Source: Candidatus Melainabacteria bacterium (GTDB lineage Bacteria; Cyanobacteriota; Vampirovibrionia; Obscuribacterales; Obscuribacteraceae). Taken from it: a stretch of 64,000 nt of DNA. The translations under genes and the position numbers were made by a program. The stretch covers positions 22,393 through 86,392 of the forward strand of contig PLZS01000164.1 of NCBI GenBank assembly GCA_003153555.1, given 5' to 3'. Shown here piece after piece: positions 36,448-44,730 of the stretch; the first letter of the stretch is position 1; every line of letters begins with the position of its first letter. The notes beneath the pieces were generated by a model, which had not been told where the DNA came from, did not search any database, and saw only the letters and a program-made list of their open reading frames with translations.

Positions 36448-36551
36448 TATGCAAAAGACCTCATAGCCCCACACTAGTCAACCGTAACTTTTGGGGAGCG
36501 GTCATCGCCGATTTCGTAAATTCTCAAAGTTCGCCGCAAGGATAAAAGAAA

Positions 36552-36574
36552 GCAGCCCCATTAAATGGGGCTGC
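36552..36574 (-). terminator. Strong hairpin, terminator for minus-strand transcription
   Basis: A perfect 10-bp stem (GCAGCCCCAT / ATGGGGCTGC) with a 3-base loop. On the minus strand it is followed by TTTCTTTTATCC, a proper T-rich tract; on the plus strand there is none. It would end a transcript coming from clpS/clpA through the minisatellite. Confidence 0.8.
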
Positions 36575-36682
36575 CGCAACTACTTTTGGATTTTCTGCCC
36601 AGCGAATGCCGGGGGAATTTTAAACAAACCAATATTCGATTAGGTCTTTAACCCTCCCTCAGAATGGCAGTCTCGAACAAAG

Positions 36683-36965
36683 TACAGGTATTTTGGACCA
36701 AGTTCTCGGACAAAGTATCTTGGACAAAGTATCTTGGACAAATAACTCGGAGGTTATTTGGACCAAGTATCTCGAGCAGTATCTCGAGCAGTATCTCGAA
36801 CAAGTATCTCGGACAAATAACTCGGACAGTTATCTTGGACCAAGTATCTCGAACAGTATCTTGAACAAGTATCTCGGACAAAGTATCTCGACCAGTATCT
36901 TGGACCAAGTTCTCGAACAGTATCTTGGACAAATATCTCGAACAAATAACTTGGACTAAGTAACC
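36683..36965. repeat. Degenerate minisatellite, ~21 copies of an 11-14-bp unit
   Basis: Consecutive units of the type ACAAGTATCTCGG, varying between 11 and 14 bp (e.g. ACAAAGTATCTTGG, ACAAATAACTCGG, AGCAGTATCTCG). Unit length varies, so no frame is preserved and it is unlikely to code. There are no distinct spacers, so it is not a CRISPR array. Confidence 0.9.
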
Positions 36966-37172
36966 CGTACAACTATATTTTTATACCAAAGCATCGGTCG
37001 ATTTTCTCAGCCTTAATGATTAATTCACAATTTGTTACATGATTGCCTACTCCCGTTCTTCTCGGGTTTACGCCTCGCAAAAAAGTGAAAATATCTCCCT
37101 CCAAATAGTGGAAGTTTGCCTGTGAATTTTGTAGTTTTTAGCTCTGCTCTGGAGCTGGTGGTGTCGTTTAAG

Positions 37173-39623
37173 CTACGAAAATGGCTTTTCCGTATCTGCA
37201 ACGACATTAGCCGCGGCTGGATCGGTCGTTAGTTTTATGACCGTATCCCCTTCGTCAGCGGATTTGCTCACACTAGACCCAGAATCGCTTGTTTCCTTGA
37301 TAACCACTTCTGGGTCTTTGGGATCGGACGACTTTATTTCCAGGATGATTTCGCCATCCTTTTCATTGACGACCGTGGTGCCACCGTGTTCAAGTTTGCC
37401 AAAGAGCAATTCTTCGGCGAGCGGCTCGCGTATTTTTTGTTGAATGAGGCGAGACATTGGCCGAGCGCCATACAATTTATCGAATCCTTTGACAGCGAAC
37501 CATTGTTTTGCAGAGTCGGTCAATTCAAGCTCGACCTTTTTCTCGATAAGCTGAACTCTCACTTCTTGAACGAATTTATCTACCACACGCAGGATTTCTT
37601 GACGTCCAAGTTGATGGAAGACTACGGACGCGTCAAGGCGATTGCGAAATTCTGGACTGAATGTGCGTTCAAGAGCATTCTTGCCTTTGCCGGAAGGGTC
37701 TGATGCTCGAGAAGCAGGTTTGAACAGCTCCTCCTCGAGGCTTGGGGACATGGCAAAACCGATGTCTCCGCTGGTCATTTCGCGGGCGCCGGCGTTGGTC
37801 GTCATGATCAATATAACGTTGCGAAAGTCAGCTTTCTTGCCATTGTTATCTGTCAAAGTAGCGTGGTCCATTACCTGCAGCAAAATGTTGAAAAGGTCAG
37901 GATGCGCCTTTTCAATTTCGTCTAACACCAGCACCGCATGTGGTGTCTTAGCAACTGCGTCGGTGAGCAACCCACCCTGGTCGAAGCCAACGTATCCCGG
38001 AGGCGCGCCGATCAAGCGTGACACGGTATGCTTTTCCATGTACTCGCTCATATCAAAGCGCAGGAAGCTGATGCCAAGCACTTTTGCTAGCTGTTTTGCT
38101 AACTCTGTTTTGCCTACACCTGTTGGTCCAGAAAACAAGAACGAACCAATTGGTTTTCCGGGATTGCTCAAACCAGATCGTGATAACTTTATTGCCCGCA
38201 CCATTTGCTCGACTGCATGATCTTGACCGAAGATAACGGACTTCAGTTCGGCATCCATATTTTGCAGTCGTTCTTTGTCTGAGCCAGACACGGACTTCGG
38301 TGGTATTTTAGCCATGCGAGCCACAACCAGCTCTACGTCATGTGTGGTGATGACTTTTGAAGGTCGCTCCTCTGGTGTCATCAATTTCACGGCGGCGCCT
38401 ACTTCATCAATAACATCGATCGCTTTATCCGGCAGGAACTTGTCATTGATATGCTTGGCTGCCAGTTCGGCTGAAGCGATAATCGCATCATCCGTATAAG
38501 TGACACCATGATGCTCTTCATAGTAGATTTTCAGACCCTGAAGAATTTTGATTGTTTCTTCAGTTGTCGGTTCTGCGACATCAATTTTTTGGAAACGCCG
38601 AGCTAAAGCCTTGTCCCGTTCAAAGGCGGATTTGTACTCTGGATATGTTGTCGAACCAATGCAACGTAACTCACCGCTGGCAAGGGCTGGCTTGAGAATA
38701 TTCGAAGCGTCCATGGATCCGCCTGAAACAGCACCAGCTCCCACAATCGTGTGGATTTCATCAATGAATAGAATGACGCCAGGTCTCTTCTGCAGTTCTT
38801 TTATTACCGCTTTCATGCGCTGCTCAAACTGTCCCCTGAATTTCGTGCCGGCAATCAAGGCGCCCATATCGAGCGCGAATACCTCTGCGCCCTTGAGCGC
38901 ATTTGGCACTTCGCCTCTAAAGATTTTCAGCGCTAGACCCTCAGCGATAGCTGTTTTACCAACGCCTGGATCGCCGACGTAGATCGGGTTGTTTTTGCGG
39001 CGCCGGCACAACACTTGAATTGTTCTTTGTATTTCAGCGTCTCTTCCAATTAGAGTATCGATCTTGTTTTCTTTGGCTCGTTCAATGAGGTTGACGGTGA
39101 ACTCTGCCAGCGGGTCTTTAACGCTGCGGCCTTCGTCGTCATCTCCATAGGCGTGTTCAGCGCCGCCATCTTCATCATCTTCGCGTCCACCGACTTTGGA
39201 GATGCCGTGTGAGATGTAATTGAGAACATCAAGTCTGGTTATGCCTTGCTTTTCCAGCAAATAGACAGCGTGCGATCTTCGTTCTTGGAACATCGCCGCT
39301 AGCACATTGCCACCGTCTATAGTGCTTTGAGCAGCGGACTCCGCTTGCATCGCCGCGCGCGAAAGCACTCGCTCGAAGGCAGCGCTGGGTTCAGGGTTTT
39401 GTTTCATCCCATCGCGCAGCTTTTCCATGCTCTCTTTGAGAAACTGGTCTAGTTCTTTGCGCAGCTCATCAATGTTGCCTCCACAATGGCGGATCACCTG
39501 ACTTGTAGTTTTTTCGTTCAAAAGAGCGAAAAGCAAGTGCTCCAATGTTAGAAATTCGTGCCTGCGCGCGACAGCTTCTTGCAAAGCGAGGTTGAGTGTA
39601 TCCTGTAATTCCTTTGTAATCAT
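37173..39623 (-). CDS. clpA: ATP-dependent Clp protease ATPase subunit ClpA
   Basis: Hexameric AAA+ unfoldase feeding ClpP. The N-domain (about 1-140) has the ClpN repeats, then AAA module 1 (Walker A GDPGVGKTA) and AAA module 2 (GPTGVGKTE; arginine-finger region FSPEFRNRLD). The loop DIGFAM contains the IGF tripeptide used to dock on ClpP, so it should be protease-linked. A 50-residue Ser/Asp/Lys-rich C-terminal tail is an unusual extra. At 816 residues it is slightly longer than E. coli ClpA. It directly follows clpS. No clpP is in the window. Confidence 0.95.
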   Translation of the reverse strand: MITKELQDTLNLALQEAVARRHEFLTLEHLLFALLNEKTTSQVIRHCGGNIDELRKELDQFLKESMEKLRDGMKQNPEPSAAFERVLSRAAMQAESAAQSTIDGGNVLAAMFQERRSHAVYLLEKQGITRLDVLNYISHGISKVGGREDDEDGGAEHAYGDDDEGRSVKDPLAEFTVNLIERAKENKIDTLIGRDAEIQRTIQVLCRRRKNNPIYVGDPGVGKTAIAEGLALKIFRGEVPNALKGAEVFALDMGALIAGTKFRGQFEQRMKAVIKELQKRPGVILFIDEIHTIVGAGAVSGGSMDASNILKPALASGELRCIGSTTYPEYKSAFERDKALARRFQKIDVAEPTTEETIKILQGLKIYYEEHHGVTYTDDAIIASAELAAKHINDKFLPDKAIDVIDEVGAAVKLMTPEERPSKVITTHDVELVVARMAKIPPKSVSGSDKERLQNMDAELKSVIFGQDHAVEQMVRAIKLSRSGLSNPGKPIGSFLFSGPTGVGKTELAKQLAKVLGISFLRFDMSEYMEKHTVSRLIGAPPGYVGFDQGGLLTDAVAKTPHAVLVLDEIEKAHPDLFNILLQVMDHATLTDNNGKKADFRNVILIMTTNAGAREMTSGDIGFAMSPSLEEELFKPASRASDPSGKGKNALERTFSPEFRNRLDASVVFHQLGRQEILRVVDKFVQEVRVQLIEKKVELELTDSAKQWFAVKGFDKLYGARPMSRLIQQKIREPLAEELLFGKLEHGGTTVVNEKDGEIILEIKSSDPKDPEVVIKETSDSGSSVSKSADEGDTVIKLTTDPAAANVVADTEKPFS

Positions 39624-39663
39624 TTTCTCTTTCTGCCAGTCATTATTGTTGTTCTACCACGCC

Positions 39664-39987
39664 CTATGCTTCTTCTATTGTGCACAAAAGCGGATATCCT
39701 TCCGATTGAGCCAATTGAATGACTTTGTTGCTTTTCGCTTCGGCAACCTCATGCGTGTAAACGCCTGCTATACCTATGCCGGAGTTGTGAACCGCCAACA
39801 TTATCTTGAAAGCATCGGCGAAACTCTTATGGAATATGGATTGCAATATGAAAACGACAAATTCCTGCGACGTGTAATCGTCATTATGCAAAAGCACCTT
39901 GAACATGGGCGGTTTTTCAACTTTTGGCTTACTTTCGGTAAGCACACCCTCTTCGTGCTCTTGGTCCTCTTTCACCCAGTTTGGCAA
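39664..39987 (-). CDS. clpS: Clp adaptor protein ClpS
   Basis: N-end-rule adaptor that delivers substrates to ClpA. The 107-residue protein has an acidic, disordered N-terminus (1-27) followed by the ClpS core: KVLLHNDDYTSQEFVVFIL, HNSGIGIAGVYTHEVAEAK and PLLCTIEE. TTG 39987 serves as start, with GGGGAT about 10 bases upstream. It lies 40 bp before clpA in the same direction, the usual gene order. Confidence 0.93.
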   Translation of the reverse strand: MPNWVKEDQEHEEGVLTESKPKVEKPPMFKVLLHNDDYTSQEFVVFILQSIFHKSFADAFKIMLAVHNSGIGIAGVYTHEVAEAKSNKVIQLAQSEGYPLLCTIEEA

Positions 39988-40169
39988 TCCCCGATCCCCG
40001 TAATCTTTCCGTCTTGAGTCCGCTTTGGACCTTCTATTTCTGTCTATAACATATTATGCTTGGGAATTACGAGAAAAATCCCTCGCCATCTACATAAGTA
40101 ACGTCTTGGCAATCGCCATTTACTTAGTCTTTGAGCAAGGGATTTTACGGTTATTTGAGGCGTGAATTG

Positions 40170-41234
40170 TTAGGGTTCGTACTTGTATTCTTGCCTTCTT
40201 TCGGCAGCAATTACATCAGCCGGTGTCTGTTTATAGTCGATCGTTCCTTTCGACCGATCAATAGTAGCTGTCCACCAAATGCCGTCGGGACCTTGATAAA
40301 TATTATCGCTGTGAGTGCTGTTAACCTTATTCATTTCATAAGGAACTGAGCCCGGCTTTCTAAAGCTAATCGATTCCGGATTGCTAGCGTTGCTACCCCA
40401 AGTCAATTGGCTTACGTGTCCCCCCGGCTCTGTAACTCTCACTATATTGCCACTACCTTCGGTTCCGTTGCGGTCTACTCTACGTCCATCCGGATAAGTC
40501 GTAGTACTAAAGTCGCCCGTGGTTCTGGAGGTGGTGAGGGTTCCATCGTCTCCAAGTGTAACTTTGGAGTATGCGCCGCCTCGATTCTCTAACACGCCTT
40601 TATCGTTTTGAATGTTGTGTAAGATTCGTCCTGAGCCCGGCTCACGTGTGTAATTTTCGGTTGACCCAGTGCCGCTGTGAATGGTCGTCAGGTCTCCGAT
40701 TCTCTTGATTACGCGGCCATCAGGAGTTTGGTACTCAGTGTAGTCAGACCCGTTTCGCAGCACAGTTGTGTGATCCACTTTGGCAACAGTGAGAGGGGTT
40801 TGAATCTGGTCGCCTTCCTTGTGGCGCACCAGAACTTTCTCACCGGTTTTTGCATGGCGAACATCAAAGACCGCATCAATCTTTCCAGTGGATTCGTTGA
40901 TTGTGTATGCGTGCTGTGTTTGATCTTTAGATTTGTGATTTTTGTTGTAAATGTCATCGGTAAAAACAAGCTGCATTTTGCCATCAATTTTAAAGACTGA
41001 ACTAGCATGCAAGTGTGCGTCTAGCTCTGCCGGTTTGCCATTGTGCGCATGGTGGAGCTCTTGATCCAGCTTCTTAAAATTGAAGTGGGCAAGATTTTTC
41101 GAGACTGTCGCATCGTCACCGGTCATTTTGCCGCGAAAATCATGCAACTCCTCATGAAAGTGCGTTACAGCTTGAGGTTCAGTTTGCTTACCATGGTGGT
41201 GGACGACTTCTGTTCCTGGTTTAAACTCTGTCAT
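40170..41234 (-). CDS. YD/RHS-like beta-repeat hypothetical protein
   Basis: A 354-residue protein. The N-terminal 60 residues are His-rich (VVHHHGKQTEP, HFHEELHDFRGK). From about 150 on it contains short beta-repeat motifs such as YQTPDGRVIKRIGD, YTREPGSGRILHN and TTYPDGRRVDRNGTE, which resemble RHS/YD repeats, though fewer and less regular. No signal peptide and no toxin domain are seen. ATG 41234 follows AGGTGAT; the frame extends to 41351. Function unknown; it is upstream-adjacent to a response regulator on the same strand. Confidence 0.65.
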   Translation of the reverse strand: MTEFKPGTEVVHHHGKQTEPQAVTHFHEELHDFRGKMTGDDATVSKNLAHFNFKKLDQELHHAHNGKPAELDAHLHASSVFKIDGKMQLVFTDDIYNKNHKSKDQTQHAYTINESTGKIDAVFDVRHAKTGEKVLVRHKEGDQIQTPLTVAKVDHTTVLRNGSDYTEYQTPDGRVIKRIGDLTTIHSGTGSTENYTREPGSGRILHNIQNDKGVLENRGGAYSKVTLGDDGTLTTSRTTGDFSTTTYPDGRRVDRNGTEGSGNIVRVTEPGGHVSQLTWGSNASNPESISFRKPGSVPYEMNKVNSTHSDNIYQGPDGIWWTATIDRSKGTIDYKQTPADVIAAERRQEYKYEP

Positions 41235-41362
41235 GTTGATCACCTTGTCGGAGTGCCTGCATGCAATCAACATACGATTCAGATTGGAAAGATTCGGTTC
41301 AGAAATCGGACATTTTTGGTTCAGAACGTTAAAAGTGCTTCGCTCGTCCAAATTACGCTCTC

Positions 41363-42037
41363 TTATGGAACTTCCAAGATATAGCCGACTCCATGCACTG
41401 TGCGCAGAAGCAATCCTTCTGGATCAAGTTTTTTGCGGATTCTCTTGACCGTGCTGCGCAGTGCTTCTGCAGTCGCTTCGGTGTCGCTGGGCCAGACCTT
41501 GGTCAGTAATGCCTCCTGCGAGAATACGTGGTTTGGGTGGCGCATGAAAAACTCAAGCAGCTGAAACTCCTTGGGTAGAAGGTTGACTGGATTGCCATCC
41601 TTTTTTACTCGATACTTCGCCAAATCTAAAGTGATACCGGATATGGTGAGTATATTTCCCGCTGTTGTCGGCTGACCTCCTCTTCTAAGCAGGGCCCGTA
41701 TGCGCGCGCCGAACTCCTGAATATTGAAAGGTTTGGTTAAGTAGTCGTCTGCGCCTGTGTCCAGACCTTGCATTTTTTCTGCTATGGAACTTTTGCCAGT
41801 GATCATTAATATTGGTGCACTGTTACCGCGTGTGCGAACGTCCGTGACCAGCTCAATGCCAGTTTTACCTGGTAGGTCCCAATCGAAAATAAGCAAATCG
41901 TATTCTGAGGTGCCTAATTTGTCATCCGCGTCTGTGCCGGTGAATGAGCTTTCTACTAAGTGGTGTTCAAACAAAAGATAAGTGCGCAGAATATTGTGCA
42001 AGTCTTTGTCGTCTTCAGCTAGAAGGATTTTGGCCAT
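41363..42037 (-). CDS. OmpR/PhoB-type response regulator, orphan
   Basis: Two-component transcription regulator of 224 residues. The receiver domain (1-120) carries acidic pocket EDD (8-10), phosphoacceptor Asp52 in FDWDLPG and conserved Lys in LTKPF. The C-terminal winged helix (about 130-224) has LLPKEFQLLEFFMRHPNHVFS and VKRIRKKLDPEG. No histidine kinase lies beside it. It starts 1 bp before the upstream amidotransferase ends, suggesting co-transcription with it. Confidence 0.93.
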   Translation of the reverse strand: MAKILLAEDDKDLHNILRTYLLFEHHLVESSFTGTDADDKLGTSEYDLLIFDWDLPGKTGIELVTDVRTRGNSAPILMITGKSSIAEKMQGLDTGADDYLTKPFNIQEFGARIRALLRRGGQPTTAGNILTISGITLDLAKYRVKKDGNPVNLLPKEFQLLEFFMRHPNHVFSQEALLTKVWPSDTEATAEALRSTVKRIRKKLDPEGLLLRTVHGVGYILEVP

Positions 42038-42919
42038 CTAGCGAGCGGCACCGGTTGTCTTGTTTTGGCTGGACGTATCTATCTGCGCCAGTTTCTCCTT
42101 TTGGAGGTGCCGTTTGGATGCCAAACGGATCAATTCGGCAAACAATGCCTTATTTGCTTCAAAGTCTCGTTCTGGATGATATTGCACGCCGACCACAAAT
42201 CGTTCACCAGTTTTTTCTATTGCCTCTGGTAGCCCATCGGCAGTTCTGGCCACTACACGAAATCCATCCGCAACTTTATCGATGCATTGGTGATGCGCGG
42301 TTGGCACCGCCAGCGGTGCGCCATAAATCTTGCCGAGCTTGCTGTCACTTTCGAATTGGACGGTGTGTTTATTGAATCCCTTTTTCCAGCCATCATGACT
42401 GGCGTGCATGATTGTCGAATTAGGTTGATGCGAGGGAATGTCTTGGATCAGTGATCCACCCGGCTGAATGTTTAGGACCTGGCAACCAGCGCAGATACCC
42501 AGAATCGGCAGGTCTTCAGTTTCAAGTGCAGCTTTTGTTAGTTCTATGTCGAAATCGGAACGCTCTTTCTCCATCAAACTCGTCGCTGGTTCCGTCTCTT
42601 TGCCGTACAAAGCGGGCGGGTAATCCGCGCCGCCAATCATCATGATACCGTCCAACTTAGGCAACAGTTCGTGCAAGTCTTGCTTTGATATTGGAGGGAT
42701 TAAGATTGGAATGCCACCGGATTTCTTGATCGCCTCATAGTAAAGAACAGATATCGTGCTTTCTTTATGTTCAGCTCCCTCGAGGTCGAGGTTAATGCCG
42801 ATCAAAGGCTTTGTGTTCGCGCTTGTTGGAGCCGCTTTTGCGTGCTCTGGCGCAATGAAGATTGCCAGTGCGAAAACTGCTAGCCCTGTCGCTCGCCAAC
42901 TGTAAAAGAGCGCCATCAC
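42038..42919 (-). CDS. Gamma-glutamyl-gamma-aminobutyrate hydrolase (PuuD)-like peptidase C26, exported
   Basis: A 293-residue class I glutamine-amidotransferase-fold hydrolase with nucleophile Cys in GICAGCQVLNI and the His/Glu pair in QYHPERDF. PuuD-type proteins hydrolyse gamma-glutamyl peptides/GABA adducts in the cytoplasm, but this one begins with a signal-like stretch (LAVFALAIFIAPEHAKAA), so it may act outside the cytoplasm. Gene order places it immediately ahead of the response regulator. Confidence 0.85.
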   Translation of the reverse strand: MMALFYSWRATGLAVFALAIFIAPEHAKAAPTSANTKPLIGINLDLEGAEHKESTISVLYYEAIKKSGGIPILIPPISKQDLHELLPKLDGIMMIGGADYPPALYGKETEPATSLMEKERSDFDIELTKAALETEDLPILGICAGCQVLNIQPGGSLIQDIPSHQPNSTIMHASHDGWKKGFNKHTVQFESDSKLGKIYGAPLAVPTAHHQCIDKVADGFRVVARTADGLPEAIEKTGERFVVGVQYHPERDFEANKALFAELIRLASKRHLQKEKLAQIDTSSQNKTTGAAR

Positions 42920-43163
42920 CGAACCTCCTGAAATACATTGCCTAGTTTAACTTGTGCAGCGCGTATACGAGAATCGTCGCTTCACGTTTAATAAGATTGG
43001 ACAGGGTGGCATCCCCCCTAACGTGCAGCAATTTAAGACTTTTTCAACATTCCTCGAAACCCTTAATTCTAGTCGCTGATGCGGTTCGAAGCGGTCGTGT
43101 CGATCTGTGAAAAGGTTTGAAGAAGTGAATTTGGGGCATCTTGTTGATACGTTAGGATCAAAC

Positions 43164-43658
43164 ATGAATATCAATAAGCTCCTTTCTTTTCTAGTCCTGT
43201 TAGTAATTTTTCTAGTGCCGCTGTGTGACGCTGGCGCCAAGCAGATCAAAGGCGGTGTAGCAGTAAGCACCGTTAAAAAGGGTGGGAAGCCGACGCGGGC
43301 TATGCTCAATGCTAACCCGATGTATAAGGAAGCCGTCGCATTTTTCCAGAAGAAAAATTATGCTGGGGCGTTGACTTGTTTCCAATCGCTGGACTCTAAC
43401 GGTTTTTGTTGTGACATGGTTCATTACTACATTGGCCAATGCTACCAAAACACAAATCAGACAGTCGCTGCTCAACAGCATTATGACTGGGTGGTAGAGA
43501 AGACAAAAGATCCTACACTTAGGTCGTACGCAGATTACGCAAACCAAACTATCGCCTATTACAGCAACCATAGAACATATGCCGGTCAGGGCAACAACTT
43601 TGACCGAGGCAGCAGAGGAGGAGGCGGCGGTGGCGGTAGAAGAGTTGGCTTCGGCTGA
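43164..43658 (+). CDS. Secreted TPR-like protein with Gly-rich tail
   Basis: A 164-residue protein with signal peptide (LLSFLVLLVIFLVPLCDAGA) and one TPR-like unit with Cys pair (YAGALTCFQSLDSNGFCCD, YYIGQCYQNTNQTVAAQQHYD). It ends with a Gly/Arg-rich tail (GSRGGGGGGGRRVGFG). ATG 43164 is preceded by AGGA. A strong terminator follows. Likely exported; role unknown. Confidence 0.7.
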   Translation: MNINKLLSFLVLLVIFLVPLCDAGAKQIKGGVAVSTVKKGGKPTRAMLNANPMYKEAVAFFQKKNYAGALTCFQSLDSNGFCCDMVHYYIGQCYQNTNQTVAAQQHYDWVVEKTKDPTLRSYADYANQTIAYYSNHRTYAGQGNNFDRGSRGGGGGGGRRVGFG

Positions 43659-43671
43659 GGAGGCTAATCTA

Positions 43672-43690
43672 AGACGGTCGGTGACCGTCT
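43672..43690. other. 8-bp hairpin with 3-base loop
   Basis: AGACGGTC-GGT-GACCGTCT, a perfect stem 13 bp past the TPR stop and just before the terminator; it may form part of the same 3' structure. Confidence 0.6.
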
Positions 43691-43706
43691 CCGCGATAAA
43701 GAATTT

Positions 43707-43733
43707 AAAAGGGGGCTCATTGAGCCCCCTTTT
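43707..43733 (+). terminator. Rho-independent terminator
   Basis: Stem AAAAGGGGGCTCA / TGAGCCCCCTTTT with a two-base loop and a T-run; it is symmetrical, so it could work in both directions. It ends the TPR-like gene at 43658. Confidence 0.9.
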
Positions 43734-43844
43734 GTTTAGAGATCCAATCCGACATAGCTTGAGATTTGGATTTTGCACAAATGGGCTGAGCTCAGGCAAA
43801 GTCGGTTTATCTGAAGTATGGCACCATACGTAATGGCACTATAA

Positions 43845-43864
43845 CGGAACCTCCGGAAGTTCCG
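43845..43864. other. Short inverted repeat CGGAAC/GTTCCG
   Basis: CGGAAC (43845-43850) and GTTCCG (43859-43864) flank an 8-base loop and are themselves flanked by ACTATAACGG and GCTATAACGG. Located just past the truncated solute-binding gene. Function unknown. Confidence 0.45.
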
Positions 43865-43915
43865 CTATAACGGTAGCTGAACACTGGATACATCGCAGGT
43901 AGCTGCAGTGGGCAA

Positions 43916-44272
43916 TCATGGTTTGCTGGGTTGACCTCGGGGAGGCTGATATGGAACAGCCCAGACTGGTGTAGCGATCATATCGTAGCGGTTTGTTCTT
44001 AGTCCTTCAATCATCGTTCCCCAGGTTACTGCTTCTGTCAATTCAAGTTTAAGCCCAATTTTTCGTGCCGCGAGACTAAGAACCTCAAATCCGATGCCGG
44101 AAAACTTCTTGGTGTTGGGATCTTTCATGAATATTGGCGGGTAGGGAGCATAACCAGCCCTAATCTTTTCGGTTTTCAAAACACGATCATAAAGGGAATC
44201 AGCACACGCTGGTTGCGCCAAACCAGCACAGCACAGAGACAGGGAAATGAGGCTCAGAACGACGTTCTTCAT
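43916..44272 (-). pseudogene. Truncated periplasmic solute-binding protein (SBP_bac_3 family)
   Basis: A 118-residue remnant: signal peptide (LSLISLSLCCAGLAQPACA), then the first lobe of a family-3 amino-acid-binding protein (IRAGYAPYPPIFMKD, FSGIGFEVLSLAARKIGLKL, LRTNRYDMIATPVWA). It stops at about half of the usual 250-270 residues, and no continuation is seen downstream in other frames. No permease or ATPase genes are near. Probably a decayed gene, although a translated short exported form cannot be excluded. Confidence 0.75.
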
Positions 44273-44336
44273 GATGCACTGACTCCATGTCTTTTGAGGA
44301 TGCAAGAGTTCTGTTACAGCAAGGCAAAAAATGACG

Positions 44337-44352
44337 GTACCGCCTTTGGTGC
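44337..44352 (-). terminator. 16-bp dyad, near-perfect copy, with T-tract on minus strand
   Basis: On the plus strand GTACCG-CCTT-TGGTGC. On the minus strand the extended stem (TGATGGCACC / GGTACCGTCA) is followed by ATTTTTT, so here the dyad looks like a Rho-independent terminator, 38 bp past the stop of the 21-codon gene. Confidence 0.6.
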
Positions 44353-44390
44353 CATCATTATCCTCGCCCGATCTGGAATCGATTTATAAG

Positions 44391-44456
44391 CTAGTCTGCG
44401 CCTTCGGCGATGACTTCTTGTTCTTCTTCTTGGTTCATTCTATCGTCGTTATTCAT
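44391..44456 (-). CDS. 21-residue acidic microprotein
   Basis: An ATG at 44456 is preceded, 8 bases upstream, by a near-perfect AGGAGGT ribosome site. The product (MNNDDRMNQEEEQEVIAEGAD) is highly acidic, 21 residues, with no known family. A stem with a T-run 38 bp downstream would give a transcript of about 150 nt. The upstream in-frame extension to 44612 has no ribosome site, so the short form is preferred. Confidence 0.5.
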   Translation of the reverse strand: MNNDDRMNQEEEQEVIAEGAD

Positions 44457-44730
44457 GTCGTTTGACCTCCTCAGACCTTCCGCAATAGTAAAGGAAAGGT
44501 GTACAGCTGTATCGGGTGCAAATTCCAATAAAGCCGGAATTGTTAACAGGTGCCTGGTTCTGGCTCTTGTAATGTGCTTTACATGGTTTAGAAATATTGC
44601 TAAATGAAACACTCCGCAAAACTTTGACGCGGTGGCCGCGCCAAAATTCGGATCTGTGGCCGGAAGGTTGCGATCGAATCTCTGATCAGCTATAAACCGC
44701 GAATGGTCAATCTGGTAAGGCTTTCCATCT

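Larger units (their letters stand above)
36371..37172. other. 802-bp gene-free region
   Basis: Between the PhyH gene and clpA. It contains a divergent dyad (36432), a strong hairpin (36552) and a degenerate minisatellite (36683-36965); no supported gene is seen. Frames through the minisatellite are open in several registers on both strands only because the repeat lacks stops. Confidence 0.8.

Noticed and set aside
36683..36965. CRISPR array
   Set aside because: Units are adjacent without unique spacers, too short and too variable; no cas gene is in the window.
36648..36972. Open frames through the minisatellite on both strands
   Set aside because: Four overlapping frames in both directions arise because the repeat has no stops; unit length varies (11-14 bp), so no frame is kept and no ribosome site fits.
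42304..42319. GCACCG-CCAG-CGGTGC in the PuuD-like gene, and GCACCA-TTGG-CGGTGC at 34851 in the GH130-like gene
   Set aside because: They resemble the 16-bp dyad but lie in conserved coding sequence (codons for APLAV and TANGA), so chance from codon use is likely.
44457..44612. 52 further upstream codons of the 21-residue acidic gene
   Set aside because: The AGGAGGT site sits directly before the internal ATG at 44456; the extension has no ribosome site and a different composition.
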